Assembly: GCA_965207985.1 (NCBI GenBank)
Contig: CBDBND010000034.1
Coordinates: 434,001-498,000, forward strand
Length of the DNA stretch: 64,000 bases
Direction: 5' to 3'
DNA from: CBDBND01 sp965207985
GTDB lineage: Bacteria; Pseudomonadota; Alphaproteobacteria; Rhodospirillales; Rhodospirillaceae
Shown here one piece after another: positions 19,697-28,018 of this stretch (the stretch's first letter is position 1; each line of letters starts with the position of its first letter). Position numbers and translations under genes: made by a program. Below the pieces are notes generated by a model that saw only the letters and a program-made list of their open reading frames with translations, did not search any database and was not told the origin of the DNA.

Positions 19697-20887
19697 CTAC
19701 TCGATAATTTTGGCGACGACGCCGGCACCGACGGTGCGGCCCCCTTCACGGATGGCGAAACGCAGGCCCTCATCCATGGCAATGGGCGCAATCAGGTGCA
19801 CATTCATGGAGATGTTGTCTCCGGGCATCACCATCTCCGTCCCCGACGGCAGCTCAATGGTCCCGGTCACGTCCGTGGTCCGGAAATAGAACTGCGGGCG
19901 GTAGTTGGAGAAAAACGGCGTATGCCGCCCGCCTTCGTCCTTGGTCAGGATGTAGCACTCACACTCAAACTTGGTGTGCGGCGTGATCGACCCGGGCTTG
20001 GCCAAAACCTGGCCCCGCTCCACTTCTTCCCGCTTGGTGCCGCGCAAGAGACAACCAACGTTGTCCCCCGCCTCGCCCGTGTCCAACAGCTTGCGGAACA
20101 TCTCAACACCCGTACACGTGGTCTTGGCCGTCTCCTTAATGCCGACGATCTCGATCTCATCGCCCACATTGACCACCCCACGCTCAATCCGACCGGTCAC
20201 CACCGTGCCGCGGCCAGAGATCGAGAATACGTCCTCAATGGGCATCAGGAACGGCTGGTCCTTGGGCCGGTCAGGCTGCGGGATGTCGTTGTCCACCGCC
20301 GCCATCAGCTCAAGAATGGAGGCCCGGCCGATCTCCTCGTCCCGGCCTTCCAAGCCCGCCAAGGCCGAGCCCTTGACGATGGTGATGTCGTCCCCGGGGA
20401 ACTCGTAAGAGGACAGCAGTTCCCGCACTTCCAGCTCAACCAGCTCGAGAAGCTCCTCATCGTCCACCTGATCAACCTTGTTCAGGTAAACAACAAGAGC
20501 AGGAACCCCCACCTGGCGGGCCAAGAGAATATGCTCCCGGGTCTGCGGCATCGGGCCGTCAGCAGCCGAGACAACCAAAATCGCCCCGTCCATCTGGGCC
20601 GCTCCGGTGATCATGTTCTTGACGTAGTCCGCATGACCCGGGCAGTCCACGTGAGCGTAGTGGCGCGCTTCCGTCTCATACTCAACGTGCGCCGTCGCGA
20701 TCGTGATCCCCCGCTCGCGTTCCTCCGGCGCCTTGTCAATTTGGTCAAACGCCGTGAACTCTCCGCCACCGCTCTCCGCCAATACCTTCGTGATCGCTGC
20801 CGTCAACGTCGTCTTGCCGTGGTCAACGTGACCAATGGTCCCAATGTTGCAGTGCGGCTTCGTGCGTTCAAACTTCTCCTTAGACAT
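19697..20887 (-). CDS. tuf: Translation elongation factor Tu, copy 2
   Basis: Second EF-Tu gene, 396 residues, starting MSKEKFERTKPHCNIG; an upstream in-frame ATG would add four residues. G-motifs are identical to copy 1. Differences are concentrated at the N-terminus (SKEK, ESGGGEF) and a patch near residues 175-190 (EGRDEEIGRASI). The C-terminal half is nearly base-identical to copy 1. It has its own terminator and lies downstream of tRNA-Tyr and tRNA-Gly, recalling the tyrU-glyT-tufB unit of Escherichia coli. Confidence 0.97.
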   Translation of the reverse strand: MSKEKFERTKPHCNIGTIGHVDHGKTTLTAAITKVLAESGGGEFTAFDQIDKAPEERERGITIATAHVEYETEARHYAHVDCPGHADYVKNMITGAAQMDGAILVVSAADGPMPQTREHILLARQVGVPALVVYLNKVDQVDDEELLELVELEVRELLSSYEFPGDDITIVKGSALAGLEGRDEEIGRASILELMAAVDNDIPQPDRPKDQPFLMPIEDVFSISGRGTVVTGRIERGVVNVGDEIEIVGIKETAKTTCTGVEMFRKLLDTGEAGDNVGCLLRGTKREEVERGQVLAKPGSITPHTKFECECYILTKDEGGRHTPFFSNYRPQFYFRTTDVTGTIELPSGTEMVMPGDNISMNVHLIAPIAMDEGLRFAIREGGRTVGAGVVAKIIE

Positions 20888-20975
20888 TTCCCCCCTCACC
20901 TAGTCGGTAGGCCCCAGTGTCAATACAAGTATCGGAACATGCGCTGAGACAAGGCACTATTCTTAAAATGAAAGT

Positions 20976-21049
20976 TGGAGCGGGTGAAGGGAATCGAACC
21001 CTCGTCGTAAGCTTGGAAGGCTTCTGCTCTACCATTGAGCTACACCCGC
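20976..21049 (-). tRNA. tRNA-Gly (anticodon TCC)
   Basis: On the minus strand GCGGGTG pairs with CACCCGC. The anticodon loop CTTCCAA gives TCC, the T loop reads GGTTCGATTCC, and the 3' CCA is encoded. It is 42 nt downstream of tRNA-Tyr and 89 nt upstream of tuf copy 2. Confidence 0.97.
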
Positions 21050-21090
21050 ACGGTATAACCTTATACCCGCCAACTAGACGCAGGAACTGG

Positions 21091-21175
21091 TGGTGGAGGG
21101 GGTAGGATTCGAACCTACGTACGCTACGCGGCCAGATTTACAGTCTGGTGCCTTTAACCACTCGGCCACCCCTCC
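21091..21175 (-). tRNA. tRNA-Tyr (anticodon GTA)
   Basis: Minus-strand acceptor GGAGGGG pairs with CCCCTCC. The anticodon loop contains GTA (ACTGTAAATC), and a long variable arm (class II, 85 nt) is visible, with encoded CCA. It is the first gene of the tRNA-Tyr/tRNA-Gly/tuf cluster and is divergent from rlmB. Confidence 0.97.
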
Positions 21176-21282
21176 GAACTCCAAGGCTGGCCTTGGTTGC
21201 GGGGGCACCCAGGTATGAATTTTGGGTGATCTTGTCAACTTAAAAGCCGGGCTTTTCGGCCAATCCTGCTGGTAACGAGAGA

Positions 21283-22122
21283 GTGACCAAAGTAAACGCC
21301 AACAATAAGAAGAAGCGTAGCTCGACAGGACAAGGCTCTAAGCGGAAAGCAGGCCGGCAAAAGATCCGCCAGAAGCATGCCACGTCGTCATCGGACTATT
21401 GGCTTTACGGCATTCATGCGGTCCGCGCTGCATTGCAAAATCCAAAACGCCGTTTCCTGAGGCTCTTAACCACGGCTGAGGCTCTCAAAAGGCTAGGAGA
21501 TCTGTCCGCCGTTCAAAACACGTCCAACAGTCGTGAAACGGTAAACCGCTCAGATATAGATCAGATATTAGGACCGGATCGCGCACACCAAGGCATTGCC
21601 TTGCTGACCGTTCCTTTGCGTCCCCATGACCTCACCGATATTCTCGACGAACTTTCCGCGGCCGACGAGCCGTCATTGTTGATCGCTCTTGATCAAGTCA
21701 CAGATCCTCACAATGTGGGCGCCGTCTTGCGTTCTGCCGCCGCTTTCGACGCAAAAGCCGTGATTACAACCCGTCGTAACGCCCCCGATGAGACCGGCGC
21801 TTTGGCCAAAGCTGCCAGCGGGGCAATGGAAACCGTCCCCCTCGTTCAGGTTCCCAACTTAAAACGAGCTTTGAACACGTGTCAGAAGAATGGGTTTTGG
21901 AGCGTTGGATTGGATGCTCAAGCAGCGACGGAACTCCGTGCCGTCGATCTCCCGAAGAAGTGCGTTCTTGTTTTCGGCTCCGAAGGGGAAGGGCTTCGGC
22001 CGGGCACACATAAAGAGTGCGATTTTACCGCCCGGCTTCCCATCGCGGATACTATCGACAGCTTGAACATATCCAGCGCGGCGGCCATATCCATGTACGA
22101 GTGGAAACGGCAGAGAAGCTGA
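21283..22122 (+). CDS. rlmB: 23S rRNA 2'-O-methyltransferase, TrmH/SpoU family (RlmB-like)
   Basis: SpoU-family knotted methyltransferase, 279 residues, using SAM; RlmB methylates the ribose of a guanosine in the 23S peptidyl-transferase loop. A basic N-terminal extension (about 35 residues) precedes the substrate-binding part (YWLYGIHAVRAALQNPKRR). The trefoil-knot domain has LDQVTDPHNVGAVLRSAAAF, VLVFGSEGEGLRP and LPIADTIDSLNISSAAAIS. The start is a GTG. An IS5-family element begins 9 nt after the stop, so any cotranscription with tRNA-Thr is interrupted. TrmH-type tRNA activity cannot be excluded. Confidence 0.9.
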   Translation: MTKVNANNKKKRSSTGQGSKRKAGRQKIRQKHATSSSDYWLYGIHAVRAALQNPKRRFLRLLTTAEALKRLGDLSAVQNTSNSRETVNRSDIDQILGPDRAHQGIALLTVPLRPHDLTDILDELSAADEPSLLIALDQVTDPHNVGAVLRSAAAFDAKAVITTRRNAPDETGALAKAASGAMETVPLVQVPNLKRALNTCQKNGFWSVGLDAQAATELRAVDLPKKCVLVFGSEGEGLRPGTHKECDFTARLPIADTIDSLNISSAAAISMYEWKRQRS

Positions 22123-22130
22123 TGGTTTAA

Positions 22131-23061
22131 GAGCCTGACCGAAAAAGAATTGAGTGGAATCAGTCCCTTGTGATTCCCTTGTTGTGTTCGCCAGCAAGGA
22201 GGATAACAAGATGTGGACTGACGCCACTCGTGAGAAATATGAGCGCGAGGCGCACCGCTACGCAAGCGATCTGAGCGATACCGAATGGTGCGTGATCGAA
22301 CCCCATATGCCGCCCGCAAGGGCTCTGGGCCGCCCGCGCAAGACGGATATGCGGGAAGTGATGACCGCGATCCTGTACATGGCCCGCAGCGGCTGCCAGT
22401 GGCGCATGCTGCCCGGCGAGTTTCCGCCGCGCAGCTCGGTTCAGTACTATTTCTACAAGTGGCGCGACGACGGGACGTGGCAGGAGGTCAACCGGGCGCT
22501 TCTGGCGCGCACCCGCGAGGCCGAGGGGCGGGCCGCTGCCGCGACTGCCGGGGTGATCGACAGCCAGTCGGTGAAGACCACGGAAAGCGGAGATCCGCGC
22601 GGGTTTGACGCGGGTAAGAAGGTGATGGGCCGCAAGCGCCATATCGTGGTGGACACTGGCGGGCGGTTGCTCGGTGCCGTGGTCCACGAGGCTGACATCC
22701 AGGATCGCGACGGTGCGCCGTCGCTGCTCGCCGAGGTGGGGGCGTGGTTTCCCGGGGTCGGCCATATCTTCGCCGACGGCGCTTACGCCGGCCCTAAGCT
22801 GGCCGGGGCGCTGAAGAAGATCGGCGACTGGGCGCTGGAGATCGTCAGGCGCAACGACAAGGCGGACGGCTTCGTTGCGCTGCCGCGCCGTTGGGTGGTC
22901 GAACGCACCTTCGCATGGTTCGGGCGCAGCCGCCGCCTTGCGAAGGACTTCAAGGCGACCGTCGAGAGCGCCCTTGCCTGGCTCCTGATCGCCAGCATCC
23001 AAGTCTTCATCCGTAGACTAGCAAGGTTATGAAAATAAACGATTCTTTTCCGGCCAGACTC
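22131..23061 (+). mobile_element. Complete IS5-family insertion sequence (931 bp)
   Basis: Imperfect terminal inverted repeats match: left GAGCCTGACCGAAAAAGAAT, right end reversed GAGTCTGGCCGGAAAAGAAT. TAA flanks both sides (22128-22130 and 23062-23064), a 3-bp duplication typical of several IS5 subgroups. It carries one intact transposase gene. A second, truncated copy with the same end and the same TAA flank lies at 54738-55225. Confidence 0.92.
22211..23032 (+). CDS. IS5-family DDE transposase
   Basis: A 273-residue transposase. The ATG at 22211 is chosen because AAGGAGG lies 8 nt upstream; an earlier in-frame start overlaps the left inverted-repeat region. The N-terminal DUF4096-like region reads LSDTEWCVIEPHMPPARALG and YMARSGCQWRMLPGEFPPR. 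The DDE core shows GVIDSQSVKT (first Asp), HIFADGAYAGPKL (second Asp) and RRWVVERTFAWFGRSRRLAK with the catalytic Glu. The frame is intact, so the element may be active. Confidence 0.93.
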   Translation: MWTDATREKYEREAHRYASDLSDTEWCVIEPHMPPARALGRPRKTDMREVMTAILYMARSGCQWRMLPGEFPPRSSVQYYFYKWRDDGTWQEVNRALLARTREAEGRAAAATAGVIDSQSVKTTESGDPRGFDAGKKVMGRKRHIVVDTGGRLLGAVVHEADIQDRDGAPSLLAEVGAWFPGVGHIFADGAYAGPKLAGALKKIGDWALEIVRRNDKADGFVALPRRWVVERTFAWFGRSRRLAKDFKATVESALAWLLIASIQVFIRRLARL

Positions 23062-23147
23062 TAAGACAGATACGTGGTTGGCAAGTCACAACCTTTCCTT
23101 GCCCTTTGACGGCTCCGGCAATACTGTCTCGCCGATTTCATCCGCGG

Positions 23148-23223
23148 GCCGGAATAGCTCAGTTGGCAGAGCATCTGATTTGTAATCAGGGGGTCGGGGG
23201 TTCGAGTCCCTCTTCCGGCACCA
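23148..23223 (+). tRNA. tRNA-Thr (anticodon TGT)
   Basis: Acceptor GCCGGAA pairs with TTCCGGC, the anticodon loop TTTGTAA gives TGT, and the T arm GGGGGTTCGAGTCCCTC and encoded CCA are present. It lies downstream of the IS5 element, originally next to rlmB. Confidence 0.97.
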
Positions 23224-23347
23224 TATAAATCAATAACTTATAAACTAATACACACCAACGACAATCCCTATAGTGCACATATGGTGCACTTTTCCTGGAA
23301 AACCGGCGGCACTTGAGGCGTCATAACGGCAGCGGACGGGCAACGGC

Positions 23348-23799
23348 ATGGATCATGTGCGCGGCGCACCCTATCACCCGCAGACACAGGGCAAGATCGA
23401 GCGGTGGCATCAGACCCTGAAGAACCGCATCCTGTTAGCAGGCTGCTGAAAAACTCGGCCGAGAGCCCACCTCGCGAAACGAAAGAATCAATGGATGGGC
23501 GTCCGCGAAAAAATAGAATCGGAAAATGACTCATACGAAAACAAAATTGCCGAGATGATCGCTCCAAATCGTTTTTCAGCAGCCTGTTAGAGAACTACTT
23601 CCTGCCGGGCGATCTCAAGGCCAAGATCGGGCGCTTCGTCGCCTACTACAATCACCACCGCTACCACGAGAGCCTGAGCAATCTGACGCCCGCCGACGTC
23701 TACTTCGGGCGCGGCGAAACCATCTTACTCGAAAGGGAGAGAATCAAACAAAACACCATCAACCAACGGCGCTTGCAGCACCGCAAAACCGCCGCCTAA
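23348..23799 (+). pseudogene. IS3-family transposase C-terminal fragment, split by a small insertion
   Basis: The frame from 23348 reads MDHVRGAPYHPQTQGKIERW, then HQTLKNRILL, the end of the integrase core of IS3-family OrfB proteins. After a 148-bp insertion it resumes with ENYFLPGDLKAKIGRFVAYY and NHHRYHESLSNLTPADVYFG, down to a TAA at 23797. Removing the insertion restores a continuous frame. The N-terminal half and OrfA are absent. The fragment abuts the truncated glycosyltransferase gene downstream, so this IS or its deletion probably removed that gene's 5' part. Confidence 0.88.
23439..23586. mobile_element. 148-bp MITE-like insertion within the IS3 remnant
   Basis: Its ends are perfect 16-bp inverted repeats (CAGGCTGCTGAAAAAC). 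It is flanked by TTAG on both sides (23435-23438 and 23587-23590), a 4-bp target duplication. It has no coding capacity of note. The termini resemble those of IS1182-like elements, which is an inference from memory; a full-length partner is not in this window. Confidence 0.85.
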
Positions 23800-23870
23800 A
23801 CTGAAAACCAAGATGGGCCAAACCCTCTCTTAGTTTATCAACCCCCGCTGTCCCAAATACTCTGACGACG

Positions 23871-24725
23871 GACATTCTTGTCGATTTATCCGGCCATACG
23901 GACGGCAATCGTTTATCTCTGTTCCGGTCCAAACCTGCACCGGTGCAAATGACTTGGCTGGGTTACGTCGCGACTACCGGAGTTACTGAAATAGACTATA
24001 TTTTGACTGATCATCATGTGCTTCCTGAAAATGACGACACTCACTTTGTAGAAAGCCCTCTGCGGCTTCCTCATCTGCACTTTTGTTTTCAACCTCCGAG
24101 CTTAAAGAGTCCCGTTGAAGACTCGCCCCATAGGAAGAACGGATACATCACATTCGGATGATTTAATAACATTTCAAAGTTGAACAGCCGGCTCATCCAA
24201 TGCTGGGCAAAAATTTTATCGGCCGTGGCGGATGCTAAACTTATTCTCAAAAACCAAAGACTCTCCCGCAATGATGCCCTGCGGTCTGTTACTGAACTTT
24301 TTGAAGAAAACGGGATTCCACCGCACCGCTTGATCATTCTTGGAGAAACGAGTTTTGAAGAACATTTGACGAGCTTTAATTCTGTCGATATTGCCCTAGA
24401 TCCGTTCCCCTATAACGGCACCATGAGCACCCTCGATGCTATTTGGATGGGTGTGCCGGTAGTCACCCTAAACGGTAATCGCTGGGCCGCACGCGCAAGT
24501 GCTGCCATCGCCGCGGAAGCTGGGCTACCCGATCTGATTTGTGAGTCGGAACAAGCCTACATAGATAAGGCCGTGGCACTTGCGAGTGATACCGAAAGAC
24601 TTAACTCTATGAAGAAAAGCCTAAGGGTAATTCTTGAATCTTCGCCAGTTTGCGATATCGGCAAATTTTCAACGTCGCTACAAGACCTCTACAAATACGC
24701 CTGGAAGGCATACTGTTTGAACTAG
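23871..24725 (+). pseudogene. O-GlcNAc-transferase-like (SPINDLY/GT41) glycosyltransferase, truncated and with in-frame TGA
   Basis: The translation contains ILVDLSGHTDGNRLSLFRSK, PAPVQMTWLGYVATTGVTEI and DYILTDHHVLP, then FEEHLTSFNSVDIALDPFPY and NGTMSTLDAIWMGVPVVTLN, the hallmarks of bacterial GT41/OGT C-terminal domains. The N-terminal TPR part and the start codon are missing at the junction with the IS3 fragment. An in-frame TGA (24159-24161) interrupts the ITFG-FNNISK motif, and the frame continues normally after it. Such enzymes often modify flagellins or other surface proteins. Two independent lesions argue that it is dead. Confidence 0.87.
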
Positions 24726-24776
24726 ACGCTCAAATATGGCCTGTCGAACGCCAATCAAACCGCAAAGCAAAGTTTA

Positions 24777-25025
24777 ATGGACGCACTTCTTGGTATTGCA
24801 CGTTTCTTGGCCGAATATTTTTGGCTCATTGTTGGACTCTGTCTAACTGCTGGATACTTGGCAGTCCTTTTCTTCATGATCCGAAAAGTCATACGTGACC
24901 GCGCATTGCCAGAAGAAAGCAAACCCGGTCCCCGGCCGCTTTTTTATCTCGGCCAGGCTTATTTGGCTTTTATTTGGCCTGTACCGTTGTTTCTAATACT
25001 GGAAGCCGTCGACTTTTTTAGATGA
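24777..25025 (+). CDS. Small two-span membrane protein, function unknown
   Basis: An 82-residue protein with two hydrophobic segments, roughly residues 13-35 (YFWLIVGLCLTAGYLAVLFF) and 58-78 (YLAFIWPVPLFLILEAVDFF), separated by a charged, proline-rich loop (RDRALPEESKPGPRP). It starts 51 nt after the decayed glycosyltransferase gene. I recognise no family. Confidence 0.55.
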   Translation: MDALLGIARFLAEYFWLIVGLCLTAGYLAVLFFMIRKVIRDRALPEESKPGPRPLFYLGQAYLAFIWPVPLFLILEAVDFFR

Positions 25026-25084
25026 GTCCACTCTAGTTAGACCTTGCGATGATCTCTGTGGAGGCCTAACGATCACTGCGCTGT

Positions 25085-25426
25085 TTATTTCTCTTTTAGA
25101 GTGGTCTTTAGAGCATCGACCAGTGGTGTAATCGCAACTCTAAATTCTTCAGTCGTACGTTTTTCTGGCTCAGTTTCGACAAACTGCACAAGTGCTATTT
25201 CTGTTTTCTCGGCAGCGGCGGCAACGGCATCGAACTTAAAAGTTCCTGCTGATCCGGCAATTTTATGGGCAGTGTCTCTCAGTTCACTGACAACGGAGTC
25301 TTCGATACGTTCGGATGTCAAAGACTGATCAATTACGTTTAATCCGTGAAGAATCTCACCAAGGTGAACCTTGTACGATTGACCCAGGTCCGCCACATGT
25401 TTTTCGTAGATTGCATCCTTACTCAT
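25085..25426 (-). CDS. Histidine-phosphotransfer (Hpt) domain protein
   Basis: A 113-residue all-helical protein. LRDTAHKIAGSAGTFKFDAV contains the Hpt signature, with the likely phospho-accepting His in AHKIAGSAG. No receiver or kinase domain is attached, so it would act as a stand-alone relay between a hybrid kinase and a response regulator. It is divergent from, and 130 nt away from, an OmpR-type regulator, which is its most plausible partner. Confidence 0.8.
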   Translation of the reverse strand: MSKDAIYEKHVADLGQSYKVHLGEILHGLNVIDQSLTSERIEDSVVSELRDTAHKIAGSAGTFKFDAVAAAAEKTEIALVQFVETEPEKRTTEEFRVAITPLVDALKTTLKEK

Positions 25427-25556
25427 AGCGTTTATTCCTGACGCAAGACGGCCAGGCTATGCTGGCCGATCTGATGCAACACGCTAGACTTTGCTCTTCT
25501 AAACCAAGAGAATTACACTAAAGATCACCCAACCTAAAGGTGAATTTAAGCGACCT

Positions 25557-26318
25557 ATGTCGGCTTCAGAACTTCAGGACGACGTCCGCATTCTTGTGGT
25601 TGAGGACGAACCGTTCATCAGGCAAGCATTGAAGACTTACCTGGAAAGCGAAGGGTTTGTCGTCGATGAGGCTGAAAATGGTGACGAAATGCGTAACTGC
25701 CTCGCCACCGAAATACCGTCCATCGTCCTTATGGATATCCGCTTGCCCGTTGAGGACGGTTTCGAACTGACCAAATATCTTCGCAAAAACTATGACCTCG
25801 GCATCATTATTCTGACAACCAAATCTGAGCTTGTTGATCGTGTGGTCGGCCTGGAAATCGGTGCCGACGACTATCTGACAAAACCTTATGAAGAACGGGA
25901 ATTGCTCGCGCGTATTCGAAGTCTTCTTCGGCGGTTGGATGGGCGCGGTGCCGATTTAAATTCATCCTCCACCGAAGACCAAACGACAACCTTAGAAATA
26001 CCAGTCTATCGTTTTGGCAACTGCGTCCTTAATGGACAACGCCGATGCCTTGAGGGATCTGACGGAGAATCCGTTGATCTCACGACCAGCGAATTGCGAT
26101 TGCTTCAGGCCTTAGTTGAAAATCCGTACTCTACGTTGAGCCGTTCCGATCTCATGCAAATCGTTTACCAACGGGATTGGAATCCAATGGATCAGAGTAT
26201 TGATGTGCTGGTGACCAAGGTTAGGCGCAAATTGGATGATATGACCGACAACCCGACACTTATTCGATCTGTCCGCGGTATCGGCTATGAACTGGCCACC
26301 GACGTTAAAAAAGAATAG
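25557..26318 (+). CDS. OmpR/PhoB-family response regulator
   Basis: A 253-residue protein. The receiver domain (residues about 10-125) has the acidic pair in ILVVEDEPF, the phospho-acceptor Asp in IVLMDIRLPVEDGFEL, and the Lys switch in GADDYLTKPYEERELLARI. A linker leads to a winged-helix domain (VDLTTSELRLLQALVENPYS to VRSVRGIGYELA) that binds DNA. Divergent from the Hpt gene, suggesting a multistep phosphorelay. The sensor kinase is not in the window. Confidence 0.9.
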   Translation: MSASELQDDVRILVVEDEPFIRQALKTYLESEGFVVDEAENGDEMRNCLATEIPSIVLMDIRLPVEDGFELTKYLRKNYDLGIIILTTKSELVDRVVGLEIGADDYLTKPYEERELLARIRSLLRRLDGRGADLNSSSTEDQTTTLEIPVYRFGNCVLNGQRRCLEGSDGESVDLTTSELRLLQALVENPYSTLSRSDLMQIVYQRDWNPMDQSIDVLVTKVRRKLDDMTDNPTLIRSVRGIGYELATDVKKE

Positions 26319-26405
26319 GCCTTCATAGCAGAGCGGTGAGTTTTAGTGGCGCTTTCCTACTCTGACGGAACTGTCGGGCTGCCGGAGCCAGACGCTCCAC
26401 AGAAC

Positions 26406-27068
26406 TCAGATGCGGAAGAACGGTTGAACCAATTTGGCAATCAACCCGGTTGGCTGCATGTCACCTTCGGTCACCACCAGACACACGCACTCTTCTCCGG
26501 CATCGGCAATCGGCTGGTGCACCAACCCGTCATCGGCAGCCTCAACGTCACCGCGTCGGAAATTTCCGGTGGCATCTGTATAACCGCCCGCCAAAACCAT
26601 TGTCAGTTCGTTGCCGCTATGGCCATGCATGGGAACTCTGGCCCCCGGGGCAATACGCAACATGCCAACTTTCGGGCCCTTCGCGGTTGGCGCAACCGGC
26701 GCGTAATGAACACCGGGGCCAAGCCACCGCCAAGGTAAGGTCTTTACCGACCCGTCGACGTAGTGTTTCAACGGTTGCGGCAAGTTAAGACCGTCATCAG
26801 AAACGACTGTCGGTTCCGTATCATCGGTTCGCTCGTCGACAGTTTCCTCCAAACGGGCAAGAACAGCATCTAAGGCGTCTTGTTGAACATCGGTAGGTTC
26901 GACTTCGTTAAGCAGTTCGCCACCAATGCTTTCTGCTTTACTGACTTGAGCACGGCAAACAGGGCAAAGAGCCAGATGGGTGGCAATCAGAATGGATGTC
27001 GGTTCATCCAGAGAACCAGCCGCATAGGAGACCAACAGGTCGTCGCCGGGGTGATGACTTGCATTCAT
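26406..27068 (-). CDS. chrR: ChrR-family zinc anti-sigma factor with C-terminal cupin
   Basis: A 220-residue protein. The N-terminal anti-sigma domain carries the zinc ligands His6, His31 and the CPVC pair (about residues 35-38) in IATHLALCPVCRAQVSK. The C-terminal half is a cupin (VPMHGHSGNELTMVLAGGYT ... FRRGDVEAADDGLVHQ) with a second metal site. In Rhodobacter, ChrR holds RpoE inactive until singlet oxygen or organic hydroperoxide triggers its release. It overlaps the sigma gene by 4 nt, so the two are translationally coupled. Confidence 0.92.
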   Translation of the reverse strand: MNASHHPGDDLLVSYAAGSLDEPTSILIATHLALCPVCRAQVSKAESIGGELLNEVEPTDVQQDALDAVLARLEETVDERTDDTEPTVVSDDGLNLPQPLKHYVDGSVKTLPWRWLGPGVHYAPVAPTAKGPKVGMLRIAPGARVPMHGHSGNELTMVLAGGYTDATGNFRRGDVEAADDGLVHQPIADAGEECVCLVVTEGDMQPTGLIAKLVQPFFRI

Positions 27069-27598
27069 TGCTCTTCTCCTAAAGCCAATCGCACTCTACG
27101 CATGGCTAATCTCAGTCTCGATTTTACGGTTCCCAACGGTAAGTCGAGTTCCTCGGCAATCTCGCCGTGTGGCTTGTCTTCAAAAAAGGACAAACGGATG
27201 ACCTCCGCCTGTTCTTTCGGAAGCTCAGCAATAGCTGCCCTGATCCTTTTCTGCGTTTCGCCAAGAGCGACGGCCGTATCAGGCGCCGTTTCTGGCTCTG
27301 GAACAAAGGCAGGATCTTCGGGATCAAAGCTCGGCCTATTCTCTTTACGCAAAGCATCAATCCGTAGATTACGTGCCACGGTGAAAATCCAGGTGCCGGC
27401 GGCAGCTTTAGCAGGATCATACCGATCCGCCTTGCGCCAAACAGTCACCATGGTTTCCTGGCTCAACTCTTCGGCCGATGCCTCGGATGCACCCTGACGC
27501 ATGAGATAGGACTTAATTCGAGGGGCATAATGGGCGAAAAGCTTGGAAAACGCCTCTTTGTCCTGATGTTGAGCCACAGCCACCAACAGATCTGTCAT
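27065..27598 (-). CDS. rpoE: RpoE-like ECF sigma factor (ChrR partner)
   Basis: About 178 residues from the ATG at 27598. Region 2 is AFSKLFAHYAPRIKSYLMRQ and LSQETMVTVWRKADRYDP. Region 4 is EQAEVIRLSFFEDKPHGEIA and LDLPLGTVKSRLRLAMRRVR. An open frame extends upstream to 27814, but a TGATCC-N18-TATAC promoter lies inside that extension at 27770-27798, so the long start would be untranscribed. A GTG at 27643 is the main alternative. With chrR it forms an autoregulated stress module whose likely targets are the neighbouring lipid genes. Confidence 0.9.
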   Translation of the reverse strand: MTDLLVAVAQHQDKEAFSKLFAHYAPRIKSYLMRQGASEASAEELSQETMVTVWRKADRYDPAKAAAGTWIFTVARNLRIDALRKENRPSFDPEDPAFVPEPETAPDTAVALGETQKRIRAAIAELPKEQAEVIRLSFFEDKPHGEIAEELDLPLGTVKSRLRLAMRRVRLALGEEQ

Positions 27599-27769
27599 GA
27601 CCGCGGTATCGGGACCACCTTTTGGGGGAGAATTCTTACTGGTCACAACCCTAATGTCCCGCCGAGAAGCCGGCGCTTTCAATTCAAACACGACCGGCGC
27701 GGTTGGAACGTTTAGTTGTTCTTGAACACCAAGCACCAAAATCTCCCGTTTTTTACCCTCTATGTTGGT

Positions 27770-27798
27770 GTATACGCCAGGATCTAATCTCTGGATCA
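27770..27798 (-). promoter_or_regulatory. RpoE-type autoregulatory promoter
   Basis: On the minus strand TGATCC (27798-27793) is followed by exactly 18 nt and then TATAC (27774-27770). TGATCC-N18-TA is the recognition pattern known for RpoE/ChrR-group sigma factors of alphaproteobacteria. It lies about 170 nt upstream of the chosen rpoE start. Confidence 0.75.
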
Positions 27799-27935
27799 CT
27801 GTGCCATTAACCATATTTTTTTATGTGAACCGCCTAGTGCTCCTACGCGTATAGGCAGGGTCGGAGGCAGGCGCCCCCGGACACAGTGAGACAGGGTTCT
27901 AATGGGTTCACCTGTCTGCTGAAAATCAGTAAAAC

Positions 27936-27964
27936 TCATCCAGAGGGGTTCGGTAATGTACGTT
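27936..27964 (+). promoter_or_regulatory. Candidate divergent RpoE-type promoter
   Basis: TCATCCAGAG (27936 onward), a 17-nt spacer to TACGTT (27959-27964), 55 nt upstream of the FAD oxidoreductase start. It shares ATCCAGAG with the rpoE promoter but has one mismatch at -35 and a spacer one base shorter. Confidence 0.35.
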
Positions 27965-28018
27965 TTTCTCTTTAAAAACAAAAGGTTAAGGACCCTTCCC
28001 GGCAGGGGAGAATGGTAA

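Noticed and set aside
22160..23002. 280-codon frame antisense to the IS5 transposase
   Set aside because: Shadow of the transposase gene without ribosome-binding site or family similarity.
27599..27814. N-terminal extension of the sigma factor from ATG 27814
   Set aside because: The promoter for the gene lies within this stretch, so the extended message would not exist, and the added residues resemble no sigma domain.
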